Under the pieces are notes generated by a model that saw nothing but the letters and a program-made list of their open reading frames with translations, did not search any database and was not told where the DNA came from. 15,050 nucleotides of DNA. Origin: an uncultured Candidatus Saccharibacteria bacterium. Its GTDB lineage: Bacteria; Patescibacteriota; Saccharimonadia; Saccharimonadales; Saccharimonadaceae. Every line of letters begins with the position of its first letter. Within the stretch, counting starts at the first letter, position 1. The stretch lies in contig CAOQNC010000007.1 of the NCBI GenBank assembly GCA_948511255.1, positions 1 through 15,050 of the forward strand. Direction: 5' to 3'. Positions 6,022 through 13,579 of the stretch are shown here, piece after piece. The position numbers were made by a program, and so were the translations under genes.

Positions 6022-8757
6022 ATGAATAAATTTGGGAAGAAATCAAGCAGCGACTCTGGAAAACGGAGTAGCATGGGGGTTTATTCTAGTTTAGTTTCTC
6101 AGAAAAAGAAGATTACGGATAAGGTTAAAGCGGCTGGGACGAAGAGCGGAAAGGGTTCTAGTTCTAGCTCGAAGAAAGCCCTGGCGCCATTACCGAAGGA
6201 GCAGCCGGCGAGGTTTTTTGCGCATTTTCGGTGGGAGCGGATTAAGGCGTATTGGTTCTCGAAAGAGGGGGCGAAGCGGATTGGGAAGATTTTTGCGGCG
6301 TGTGTGCTCTTGGGGATTATTGCGGTGGGGGCGCTGTTCGTATATTATAAGAGTCAGCTGAAAGAGATCGAGCTGAATGATTTGACGATTTCGGAGACCG
6401 TGAATACTTATCTTGACCGGAACGGGGTGGTGCTCTGGAAGGATAAGGGGGATGCGGATTATCGTCTAGTCGTCGACGGAGACCAGATTTCGACATATGT
6501 GCGACAAGCGACGGTGGCGCTTGAGGACCGGAACTTCTATACTCACCCAGGGATTGATATCGGGGGTTTGATGCGGGCGGTCTTGTCGACTTTGTCGGGG
6601 AAAGGTGTGCAAGGCGGTTCGACGCTGACGCAACAGCTGATTAAGCAAGTTTATTTCTCGGACGAGGCGGCGTCGGCGAACCGCGGTGGGATTTCGCGCA
6701 AGATTAAGGAGTTGATTCTCTCGATTGAGCTTGAGAAGATGTATAGCAAAGAGCAGATTATCACGATGTATCTGAACGAGTCGCCTTATGGCGGGCGTCG
6801 GAACGGGATTGAGAGTGCTGCGCAGACGTACTTCGGGAAGAGCGCGAAGGATTTGACTTTGGCAGAGTCGGCGCTTCTTGCCGGGATTCCGAATAATCCG
6901 GCGGTCTTGAATCCGTATAATGAATACGGTCATGAGGCGCTGATTGCGCGGCAACACAAGGCCTTGGACGTGATGGTCGAGATGGGTTATATTACAAAAG
7001 AAGAGGCGGACGAGGCGAAGGCGGTGCCGATTTTGGACCAGATTTTGCCGGAGAGCTCGCAGTACTCGGACATGAAGGCACCACACTTCGTGATGGAAGT
7101 GAAGAAGATGTTGGAAGAGAAGTATGGTATTCAGACGATGCGGAGCGGCGGATATACGATTAAGACGACGTTGGATTACCGTGCGCAAGAGATGGCGCAG
7201 CAGGCGGTTGCGAACGGTGATGCGCTACGCTACACGAACGGAAGCGATAATATTGCTATGGTTTCGGTGGACGTGGAGACGAGCCAGGTGGTTGCGATGG
7301 TGGGGTCGATCGATTGGAATACGCCGGTGTATGGCGAAGTGAACGCGGCGACTTCTGTGCTGGAACCGGGATCGACGATCAAGCCGTTGCTTGATTACGC
7401 GCCGCTATTCTCGATGAAGGGGGATACGGTTTATAGTCCAGGGTCGACGCTGCTGGATGAGAATATCGACTCATTCTACTGTGCGGGGACTGTGGGCGCC
7501 TGCTCGATGACGAACGCGACAATGAAGTTTCATGGGAAATTGACGCTGCGTGATTCCCTGGCGAACTCACTTAACATTGGTGCAGTGAAGGCGTTGGCGA
7601 TCGTCGGGATTGAGAACGGGCTGGAGATTTTACATAATCTAGGTGATGTTTCTTACTGCGAGAACTCAGCGGCTGGGCTTTCGATGGCGATCGGTAGCGG
7701 CTGTGGCGTGAAGGCGGTGGAACATGCGAACGCCTATGCGTCGATTGCGCGCGGTGGGGCGTATAAAGATTTGGCATATGTGCTCGAAGTGCGCGATCCA
7801 TCGGGCAAGGTATTGGAGACTTGGCAGGATACGGCGGCAGTACAGGTAATTGATGAGCAGGTGGCATATGAGATTTCTAGTGTGCTTAGCGATGCGAATG
7901 CGCGGTCGAAGATTACCTTCGGTGGACAGGCGTTCTCGTTTGGGTTCGTGGTGCCAGGGGTCTGGACGGCGAGCAAGACCGGTACGACTACGACGACGAA
8001 CAGTGCAGTAGCGAAGGACTGTTGGATGATTAGTTATTCGACGGCGCTCGCGACAGTGGTTTGGAATGGCAATCATGACGGCAAAGGATTGGCAAATGGT
8101 ATGAACACGGTCGTGCGGCGAGTAGTGAATGATTTCATGGAACCAGCACACAAAGAGCTGTACGCAAGCGAAGGCCGATGGAAGTCGGGCGACCAGCCGG
8201 TGCGGCCGGCGGGGATTCAGGATTTGACGGTGGCGGGCGTGACGGATATTTGGCCGAGTTGGTACAACTCCGAGAAGTCTGGTATCGTGAAGGAGAAGGT
8301 GAAGTTCAACTCTTCGAATAAGCTACAAGCGACAGATTGTACGCCAGCGAGCTTGACGGTAGAAGTTGAAGTCTCGACGCAGACTGACCCGATTACTGGA
8401 AATAAGATTGTAACGGTGCCGGATGATTATAAGTATGGTGAAATGGATACGTGTACCTCAACCCCGAATGGCGGTGGCGTGGTGTCAGCAACACGGATTG
8501 GAACAATGACTTTGGATATCACATTTAATCCAGGTACGTCGATCGAATTAGAGTCATACGAAGTTGTCTCTGACGGTGCGACCGGAGCTCGACATATTCT
8601 GTCGGCGTCAGATATTGCAACCGGCGTCTATCATACTTTGAAGGGTAATGAGAAAGAGGTTACGGTCAGAGCATTCGACACGAACGGGAAAGTCTATGAG
8701 TATACTCTAGATTTAGATGACACTTCGTCGGGCGGAGGCGCTTCGTCTAACCGTTAG
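6022..8757 (+). CDS. Bifunctional class A penicillin-binding protein (PBP1A type)
   Basis: Peptidoglycan polymerase and crosslinker anchored in the cytoplasmic membrane. The 911-aa protein has a Ser/Lys-rich cytoplasmic N-terminus (1-80), a membrane helix (about 90-109), and a GT51 glycosyltransferase domain (about 145-310) with catalytic Glu168 in EDRNF, GGSTLTQQL (198-206) and RKIKE. The transpeptidase domain (about 400-700) carries STIK (Ser451 nucleophile, Lys454), SLN (516-518) and KTG (652-654). All catalytic motifs are intact. After about residue 730 comes an extra-cellular tail of about 180 aa with a beta-rich, fibronectin/cadherin-like look and a Gly/Ser-rich end. Cysteines at 487 and 494, and at 773 and 811, could form disulfides. 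The start at 6022 fits the promoter; a longer TTG frame at 5977 overlaps the promoter itself. Confidence 0.96.
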   Translation: MNKFGKKSSSDSGKRSSMGVYSSLVSQKKKITDKVKAAGTKSGKGSSSSSKKALAPLPKEQPARFFAHFRWERIKAYWFSKEGAKRIGKIFAACVLLGIIAVGALFVYYKSQLKEIELNDLTISETVNTYLDRNGVVLWKDKGDADYRLVVDGDQISTYVRQATVALEDRNFYTHPGIDIGGLMRAVLSTLSGKGVQGGSTLTQQLIKQVYFSDEAASANRGGISRKIKELILSIELEKMYSKEQIITMYLNESPYGGRRNGIESAAQTYFGKSAKDLTLAESALLAGIPNNPAVLNPYNEYGHEALIARQHKALDVMVEMGYITKEEADEAKAVPILDQILPESSQYSDMKAPHFVMEVKKMLEEKYGIQTMRSGGYTIKTTLDYRAQEMAQQAVANGDALRYTNGSDNIAMVSVDVETSQVVAMVGSIDWNTPVYGEVNAATSVLEPGSTIKPLLDYAPLFSMKGDTVYSPGSTLLDENIDSFYCAGTVGACSMTNATMKFHGKLTLRDSLANSLNIGAVKALAIVGIENGLEILHNLGDVSYCENSAAGLSMAIGSGCGVKAVEHANAYASIARGGAYKDLAYVLEVRDPSGKVLETWQDTAAVQVIDEQVAYEISSVLSDANARSKITFGGQAFSFGFVVPGVWTASKTGTTTTTNSAVAKDCWMISYSTALATVVWNGNHDGKGLANGMNTVVRRVVNDFMEPAHKELYASEGRWKSGDQPVRPAGIQDLTVAGVTDIWPSWYNSEKSGIVKEKVKFNSSNKLQATDCTPASLTVEVEVSTQTDPITGNKIVTVPDDYKYGEMDTCTSTPNGGGVVSATRIGTMTLDITFNPGTSIELESYEVVSDGATGARHILSASDIATGVYHTLKGNEKEVTVRAFDTNGKVYEYTLDLDDTSSGGGASSNR

Positions 8758-8780
8758 ATAAATCTTTTGGATTACTGAAA

Positions 8781-8809
8781 TAAGTCCCGCCTGAGCGTAG
8801 CGGGACTTA
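8781..8809. terminator. Strong hairpin after the PBP gene, probable terminator
   Basis: A perfect 10-bp stem (8781-8790 with 8800-8809) with a 9-nt loop, 23 nt after the PBP stop. The T-run is poor on both strands, so termination is likely but not textbook. It could also close the convergent PIN-TRAM transcript. Between here and 8921 I see only a 10-bp palindrome, GCAAGCTTGC (8842-8851). Confidence 0.65.
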
Positions 8810-8921
8810 TTAAATCGATTGGTGTAGTGCCGAGATTTTAGCAAGCTTGCAAGCCTTTAGAGTATTTTGAAAGAGAATCTATAGGTTTGATCTTATGAGG
8901 AAGATGTAATAACTTGTTGAG

Positions 8922-9833
8922 TTAGCGGCGTTTTTGAGATTTTGAAGTTTTGCTGCTGTGACGAGATTTATCGCTGCGACGACGGGATGGGAATTTTGGG
9001 AAAGCACGAGAAATGGTTTTTTCGGAACGCGAGGTTTGGGCGGAGGACTTGGTGTTGGCGAGTTTTGAGGGGCTAGAAGTTTTTGTGGAAGATTTAGAAG
9101 AATCCGAGGGCGACTGGCTCGAAGAATCTTTTGAAGAAGTTTTTGGTGCAGGAAGTTTGGCAAAAAGCATGGTGCCAGAGGCGGTTTGGTTTAAGCGGAT
9201 GAACTCGACTTCGACTTCTTGACCGAGCTTGTCGCTGGCGTGATCGACGACAACCATGGTGCCATCGCGTAGATAAGCGACCCCTTGATGAGGATTGCTG
9301 CCAGCGGCAACAATTTTAACTTTAGCGCGTTCGCCGGGGAGATATTGGTTGCGAAGGGTGAGAGCGAGGGCATTAAGGTTAAGGGTGTCGATATGCTCGG
9401 TAGCAGCGACTTTAGAAAGATTGTAATCATTGGTCAGGATGAGACCGTGATTAGCCTTCGCGAGTTCCATAAGGCGATTATCTACCGGGGTGCGGTCAAG
9501 CTCGTCGCCCAGAATCGTCGTGTTGAAAAAGACAACGCGCTCAAGCTCACGAACGGTATCGAGGCCAGCACGAGCGCGGAGACGCTTTTCGGAATCTTTG
9601 CCATCGGCGAGGAGCTGAAGCTCGTTTGTGACGCTGCGCGGAATCACGATATCGTCACCGATAAAACCGGTTTTGGCAACCTCAATCAAACGCGGGTCCA
9701 TAAGCGCGGAGGTGTCGACATAGACTTTACGTTTTTGGTTAGTGGTGATGAGAGGGCGTTTGCTACTTTTGAGCGTCAAGACCGAGGTTTCCCCTAAAAT
9801 AATAAGCACAATAATTAATATAGCTAAATCCAT
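8922..9833 (-). CDS. Membrane-anchored PIN-TRAM domain protein
   Basis: A 303-aa protein with one N-terminal hydrophobic helix (about 3-14), a PIN nuclease domain (about 36-160) and a TRAM RNA-binding domain (about 164-226). The PIN acidic residues Asp40 (VDTSALMD), Glu71 (TNELQ), Asp118 and Asp136 (TNDYN) are all present, so it is probably an active Mg-dependent ribonuclease. The order membrane-PIN-TRAM matches the YacL family, which normally has about four helices; here one remains. The last 73 residues form a disordered, Ser/Lys/Arg-rich basic tail, suited to binding nucleic acid. The ATG is 6 nt after TATAAT, so the mRNA is probably leaderless. Confidence 0.88.
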   Translation of the reverse strand: MDLAILIIVLIILGETSVLTLKSSKRPLITTNQKRKVYVDTSALMDPRLIEVAKTGFIGDDIVIPRSVTNELQLLADGKDSEKRLRARAGLDTVRELERVVFFNTTILGDELDRTPVDNRLMELAKANHGLILTNDYNLSKVAATEHIDTLNLNALALTLRNQYLPGERAKVKIVAAGSNPHQGVAYLRDGTMVVVDHASDKLGQEVEVEFIRLNQTASGTMLFAKLPAPKTSSKDSSSQSPSDSSKSSTKTSSPSKLANTKSSAQTSRSEKTISRAFPKFPSRRRSDKSRHSSKTSKSQKRR

Positions 9834-9839
9834 TACTAT

Positions 9840-9848
9840 ATTATAACA
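9840..9848 (-). promoter_or_regulatory. PIN-TRAM extended -10 promoter (leaderless start)
   Basis: TG-T-TATAAT on the minus strand, then 6 nt, then the ATG (9831-9833). It lies just downstream of the phosphoketolase stop, with no terminator visible between them, so read-through is possible. Confidence 0.8.
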
Positions 9849-9899
9849 TACAAAGCAACAGTTTGTGCTTGACCTTGACTTTTGTTAGTACATATATTA

Positions 9900-11069
9900 T
9901 TAGGCGTTTTGGTCGATGCCGTGCTCGCGAGCATAGGCGGTATTATCGTTGAGGATTTTTTGATATTTTTTGATGAGGTCGTCACGTTTTTCGAGACGGG
10001 CAACATCAAGAGCGAGATGGTAGCGGGAGGCTTGATTCATACTGAGCATCTCGAACGGAGTAGTTGTGCTGCCCTGTTCGTTGAAACCGTGGACCTTGAG
10101 GCGCTTCGGCTCGGCATAATGGGTGAGAATCTGGCGGAGATTTTCTGGATAACCATGGAAGTTAGCGATGATGGGGCGGGTTTTCGTGAAAAGTTCGTCG
10201 AATTCATCTTGGGCAAGTTGACGGTCAACGGTGCCAATAGCATTATAGGAGAGGGCGGAAAGGTTAATAAGGCGGAAACGCTTTTCTGGGAAATCTTTAC
10301 GGAGAATATCAAGCGCATAGAAGGCTTCACAAGAGACAATATCACCACAGCCAACAAAGATATAATCAGGGTTTTCGTCCGAAGCAAAGTCAAAGATGCT
10401 CGCGCCGCCATTCACGAACTGAGCATCAGCCTGATGCGAGTCGATCCAGCGCGGTTGTTCAACTTTGTTAAATGTTGTAAGATTTACAACATTTTCGGAA
10501 TTCATCATGTAGATAAAGGCGGCTTCAGCAGCAACATCGTCGACCGGGAAAAGGCAGTTCGCGTACGGGCTAGGGTTGTTGAGAAGGAGCGAGATGAGAG
10601 CGGGAGATTGGTGAGTGAAACCGTTGTGGTCTTGGCGCCAGCAAGTGCTGGTTGAAAGAAGGTTGGCGGCAGGAATGGGTTTACGCCATTCGACTACGGA
10701 AGATTGCTGGAGAAACTTGATGTGTTGCATAACCTGAGAAGCAATGATCGTAAAGAAGGACTCATAACTCGTCATGGCCGCAGGCTCGCCGTTCATGAGG
10801 TGGCCAACCATACAGGCAAAGAGAGCGTTCTCCGAGAGCATCTCCACGATGCGCCCGTTCGGAGCTTCTGGTAAATCCCAGTCTGACTTTGGCAAATCCC
10901 AGAGTCGCGACGTAACTTCGTAAGTAGCGTCGAGCTTATTGCTTGTAGTCTCGTCGGGAGAGAAAAGATAAAAGTCTTTATGGCGAATCATATAGCTCGC
11001 CATCATGGCGCCGATACGGCGGGCGGGCGAAAAACTGTCTTTGCCAGGATGTTCGACGGCGTCAATCAT
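9900..11069 (-). CDS. Phosphoketolase, C-terminal half (separate ORF)
   Basis: The 389-aa product corresponds to the middle (Pyr) and C-terminal domains of xylulose-5-P/fructose-6-P phosphoketolase. It begins close to the conserved FSPDETTSNKL (35-45; FGPDETASNRL in classical enzymes) and keeps SYESF with Glu103, WRQDHNGFTHQ (144-154, His148 and His153) and the C-terminal VHGFNEQGSTTTPFEM (326-341). Active sites in this family lie at the interface of both halves, so this chain should need the upstream one. Its ATG overlaps the upstream stop as ATGA, and an AAGGA site lies inside the upstream ORF, so translation is probably coupled. Roughly 40-60 linker residues normally found before this domain are missing. 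I use no symbol because a split gene has no settled name. Confidence 0.93.
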   Translation of the reverse strand: MIDAVEHPGKDSFSPARRIGAMMASYMIRHKDFYLFSPDETTSNKLDATYEVTSRLWDLPKSDWDLPEAPNGRIVEMLSENALFACMVGHLMNGEPAAMTSYESFFTIIASQVMQHIKFLQQSSVVEWRKPIPAANLLSTSTCWRQDHNGFTHQSPALISLLLNNPSPYANCLFPVDDVAAEAAFIYMMNSENVVNLTTFNKVEQPRWIDSHQADAQFVNGGASIFDFASDENPDYIFVGCGDIVSCEAFYALDILRKDFPEKRFRLINLSALSYNAIGTVDRQLAQDEFDELFTKTRPIIANFHGYPENLRQILTHYAEPKRLKVHGFNEQGSTTTPFEMLSMNQASRYHLALDVARLEKRDDLIKKYQKILNDNTAYAREHGIDQNA

Positions 11070-12055
11070 AAAGTAAATCCTTTCTCTGGGTTAAAAACTT
11101 CGGAAAATTCATAGCTTTTGAGCCAACGGCTAAGCGCTTTGAGTTCTTCGGGGTCGGTTTTTGCATTCGGGAGGGGGATTTGATGCGCGAGATAGTTGCC
11201 GGCGACTTTTTTACCGTTAAGTTCTTTCGGGCCGGTCGCGCCTTTTTCTGTTTTCAAAATCAGGAAGGGATGTTCGACTTTGGCGGCTTCTTTGAGAGCT
11301 TTCTGGAAGGCTTCCGGCGAATCGCCCTCGATCCAGAGCGGAGTATAGCCAAAACCACGAACAAACTCTTTCATTTCGCGCTCAGACTTGCGACCATAGA
11401 GAGTTGGGGCGGAGATTTTGTAGCCGTTGAGATGAAGAATCGGGATAACTCTGCCGTTATGAGCGTGGCTGCCGGCAAGTTTTACGAGATTGAGCGAAGC
11501 GAGGGCGGAGGCGGTTTCTAGCTCCCCATCACCGAGCATGACGGCGACGGTCTTTTCAGGATGACCGAGACAGAGGCCATAAGCAGCACCGAGAGCGTAG
11601 CCTAATTCCCCACCTTCGCAGATAACACCTGGAGTGAAAGGGCTAGCGTGCGATGGAAAACCTCCGGGCCAAGAAAAGTTTTTGCAGACATAGGCAATAC
11701 CAGATTCATCGCGAGTAGCTTTTGGGTCGACTTTTTCAAGGTCGCCGTCGATGAATAAATTGGCTTGAAGGGCGGGAAAACCGTGACCAGGGCCGAGGAT
11801 AAAGGAAAAGTCAGTATATTCGTGGCGTTCGCGCTGATTTTTCGGTGAGAAATAAGATTTTAGATTCGCATATGCAACATCAATACCATGACAAGTTCCC
11901 CAATGTCCCAAGAGGCGCGGTTTAATATCATCGGCTCGCAGGGGACGGTCGAGCAGGAAGTTGTCCTGCAAGAAAAGTTGCGCAACAACGAGATAATCGC
12001 AGGCGCGGACGCGGCGCTGAATATCTTGATATTTTTCACCTCCAGAAACGTTCAT
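11066..12055 (-). CDS. Phosphoketolase, N-terminal half (separate ORF)
   Basis: The 329-aa product is the thiamine-diphosphate-binding (PP) part of xylulose-5-P/fructose-6-P phosphoketolase, which with phosphate cleaves sugar phosphates to acetyl phosphate plus glyceraldehyde-3-P or erythrose-4-P. It has GHWGT (His51), GPGHG (His91), FPSHASP (His136), the family signature EGGELGY (147-153), the diphosphate/Mg motif GDGE (175-178), LHLNGYKI (Asn210) and AHQIPL (His291). It ends in the natural linker after LSRWLKSYEF. The stop is TGA, the only TGA among the genes here. The ATG is 6 nt after TATAAT with no ribosome binding site, so the operon is probably leaderless. A full-length family member has about 790-825 aa; the two halves total 718. 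Confidence 0.94.
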   Translation of the reverse strand: MNVSGGEKYQDIQRRVRACDYLVVAQLFLQDNFLLDRPLRADDIKPRLLGHWGTCHGIDVAYANLKSYFSPKNQRERHEYTDFSFILGPGHGFPALQANLFIDGDLEKVDPKATRDESGIAYVCKNFSWPGGFPSHASPFTPGVICEGGELGYALGAAYGLCLGHPEKTVAVMLGDGELETASALASLNLVKLAGSHAHNGRVIPILHLNGYKISAPTLYGRKSEREMKEFVRGFGYTPLWIEGDSPEAFQKALKEAAKVEHPFLILKTEKGATGPKELNGKKVAGNYLAHQIPLPNAKTDPEELKALSRWLKSYEFSEVFNPEKGFTL

Positions 12056-12061
12056 GTTTTG

Positions 12062-12070
12062 ATTATATCA
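12062..12070 (-). promoter_or_regulatory. Phosphoketolase operon extended -10 promoter (leaderless start)
   Basis: TG-A-TATAAT on the minus strand, 6 nt, then the ATG (12053-12055). It is located in the 98-nt gap after grpE, so the operon can be expressed apart from hrcA-grpE. No clear terminator separates them. Confidence 0.78.
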
Positions 12071-12153
12071 CAAGACCCGGGAATTGAGGAGAGGTTTCAA
12101 GAAGGTTATGGGAGTCTGACAAGATTGGTGCAGTTTTACGGTTTTGATGAAAA

Positions 12154-12696
12154 CTATTTAGCGGATGCTTTGTCAGCATGACCAACGCGAACCATGGCGG
12201 CGCGAATGACCGCTCCGTCATAAGTGTAACCAGGGCGAAGGGTTTCGGTAATTATTTCGACATTACCTTCGTCATCATCAATTGAAACGGCATCATGAAA
12301 ATCTGGGTTAAATTCGACACCAGGGGCGGAGTTAATGATTTGAAGGCCAAGTGATTCTAGAGTTTTATGGAAACTTTTTTCGAGAGGCTGAAGCTGTTCA
12401 GGATAGGCGCCGATGGCGCGACTGATGTCGTCAATGAGCGGGAGGAACTTCATGACGGTCGCATTTTTAGCGACGTTCATAGCTTGAGACTTTTGCAAGT
12501 CGACTTGTTTGCGGAAGTTCTCAAAATCGGCGCGAGTGCGCTGGAGGTCATTGGTAAGTTCGACGATTTTCGTAGCAGCCGCAGCTAGGTTCGGGTCGAT
12601 TTGCGATGCTTGGTCTTGAGCAGGGTTTGGCTGAGCTTCGGGCCGAGGCTGATTTTGTGGTTGTGGCTGGGTTTGTGGCTGGGTGGATTTTTTCAT
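12154..12696 (-). CDS. grpE: GrpE, nucleotide exchange factor for DnaK
   Basis: Cochaperone that releases ADP from DnaK. The 180-aa protein has a disordered Gln/Pro-rich N-terminus (5-30), a long coiled-coil helix (about 38-80, with FENFRKQV) and the C-terminal beta-wing domain ending in the family signature RPGYTYDGAVIRAAMVRVG (154-172). It follows hrcA after a 9-nt gap that holds a good AGGAGT ribosome binding site, 4 nt before the ATG, so it is the second gene of a CIRCE-controlled operon. dnaK and dnaJ, which commonly follow, are not in this window; the next gene is phosphoketolase. A small direct repeat in the DNA (about 12660-12685) encodes the Gln/Pro run. Confidence 0.95.
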   Translation of the reverse strand: MKKSTQPQTQPQPQNQPRPEAQPNPAQDQASQIDPNLAAAATKIVELTNDLQRTRADFENFRKQVDLQKSQAMNVAKNATVMKFLPLIDDISRAIGAYPEQLQPLEKSFHKTLESLGLQIINSAPGVEFNPDFHDAVSIDDDEGNVEIITETLRPGYTYDGAVIRAAMVRVGHADKASAK

Positions 12697-12705
12697 GGTT
12701 ACTCC

Positions 12706-13476
12706 TTATTTTTTACCGTCGTTTTGGCTGTCTATGGCAAGGGTCTCTTCGAGAATATTACCGGCATAGCGCACGAGAGACATAACACGGCTGTAATTCT
12801 GACGAGTCGGGCCGAGAATGCCGATATAACTTTTGTCGGAAAATGGTGAGCGAAAACGACTGATAATGAGGGAAGCCTGAGAAGTCTTGCCGATGGGATT
12901 TTCTTGGCCGATGAAAATGTTGAGCGGTTGGCCGGGAGCAGCTTCACGAAGCCAGGGGTCGAGATTGTCGAGTAATTCAGCGACCGCCTGGACGCGGCGA
13001 TTATCGAGAAATTCGGGCTGAGTAAAAAGGCGGGCGATGCCGGAGATATAGAGTTGGTCACCGATAGTAGCAAGGCCAAGATTACCGGTCAGCTCGACGA
13101 GCGAATCGACGGCGCCGCGAATAGCGGAATCGGCACGAGTCTGGGAGTTGATACGAATCTGAAGGACGCGCGTGCTACGCTCGGGAGTCTTGTTCTCGCG
13201 GTCGGGATTTGAAATAAATGGCGAAGACTGCTCTGGGTGTTCGGAAAGAGCGTTGACATAATACCTGTAGCCAGCGTCGGTCGGAACACGCCCGGCGGAA
13301 GTATGCGGCTGAGCGATGTAGCCGAAATCTTCAAGACGAGACATCTCAGCACGAATTGTAGCAGAAGAGACATTAAAAAGTTTTGCCAAAGTGACACTAC
13401 CGACAGGGGCGGCGAGCTCAGCATATTCTTCGATGATAGCAAAGAGGATTCCCTCTTGGCGTTTCGTTAAGTTCAT
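12706..13476 (-). CDS. hrcA: HrcA, heat-shock repressor
   Basis: DNA-binding repressor of chaperone genes that recognises CIRCE operators. The 256-aa protein has the N-terminal winged helix (about 1-75) with SSATIRAEMSRLED (37-50) and the hallmark QPHTSAGRVPTDAGYRYYV (56-74), and the C-terminal ILGPTRQNYSRVMSLV (220-235). It is about 80 residues shorter than the usual 340, with the loss in the central GAF-like/dimerisation region. I chose the ATG at 13476; an upstream in-frame start at 13500 would lie inside the promoter. The -10 is 6 nt before this ATG, implying a leaderless mRNA. A CIRCE-like operator overlaps the promoter, so the gene should repress itself. Confidence 0.96.
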   Translation of the reverse strand: MNLTKRQEGILFAIIEEYAELAAPVGSVTLAKLFNVSSATIRAEMSRLEDFGYIAQPHTSAGRVPTDAGYRYYVNALSEHPEQSSPFISNPDRENKTPERSTRVLQIRINSQTRADSAIRGAVDSLVELTGNLGLATIGDQLYISGIARLFTQPEFLDNRRVQAVAELLDNLDPWLREAAPGQPLNIFIGQENPIGKTSQASLIISRFRSPFSDKSYIGILGPTRQNYSRVMSLVRYAGNILEETLAIDSQNDGKK

Positions 13477-13482
13477 GCTTCT

Positions 13483-13511
13483 ATTATAACAAATTAGCAC
13501 CTGGAAGTAAA
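13483..13511 (-). promoter_or_regulatory. hrcA-grpE promoter (leaderless start)
   Basis: On the minus strand a -35 TTTACT (13506-13511), a 17-bp spacer and TG-T-TATAAT (-10 at 13483-13488), then 6 nt to the hrcA ATG. Confidence 0.82.
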
Positions 13512-13520
13512 GACTGCTAA
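13494..13520. promoter_or_regulatory. CIRCE operator
   Basis: TTAGCACCT (13494-13502), 9 nt, GACTGCTAA (13512-13520). The known CIRCE is TTAGCACTC-N9-GAGTGCTAA, so 7 of 9 and 8 of 9 positions match with the exact N9 spacing. It covers the -35 and spacer of the hrcA promoter, where bound HrcA would block RNA polymerase. It lies about 45 bp upstream of the divergent kinase promoter -10. Confidence 0.88.
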
Positions 13521-13564
13521 AAAGCCCGTTTTCGTGTGGTGGGATTTGTGCGATTGCGGCTATA

Positions 13565-13573
13565 TGCTATAAT
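13565..13573 (+). promoter_or_regulatory. NMP kinase extended -10 promoter (leaderless start)
   Basis: TG-C-TATAAT on the + strand. The ATG at 13574 touches the -10 and cannot be transcribed from this promoter; the ATG at 13580, 6 nt after TATAAT, fits a leaderless start. Confidence 0.78.
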
Positions 13574-13579
13574 ATGAGA

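Noticed and set aside
2100..8750. G-rich + strand as a foreign island
   Set aside because: The skew spans many housekeeping genes on both strands and fits replication-strand bias rather than transfer.
8842..8851. GCAAGCTTGC palindrome as an operator
   Set aside because: A single 10-bp palindrome between convergent genes, away from any promoter; chance is the simplest explanation.
11066..11068. UGA recoded as an amino acid, as in some CPR lineages
   Set aside because: Reading through this TGA meets another TGA within about 20 codons and does not enter the frame of the second half. No other gene contains an internal TGA.
11060..11080. Programmed -1 frameshift fusing the two phosphoketolase ORFs
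   Set aside because: The overlap has the right frame relation, but the bases before the stop (GGATTTACTTTATGA) contain no X-XXY-YYZ slippery heptamer in frame, and I see no strong downstream structure. Stop-start coupling explains it better.
13574..13576. First ATG of the kinase frame
   Set aside because: It directly abuts the -10 TATAAT and would not be included in the transcript; ATG 13580 fits.
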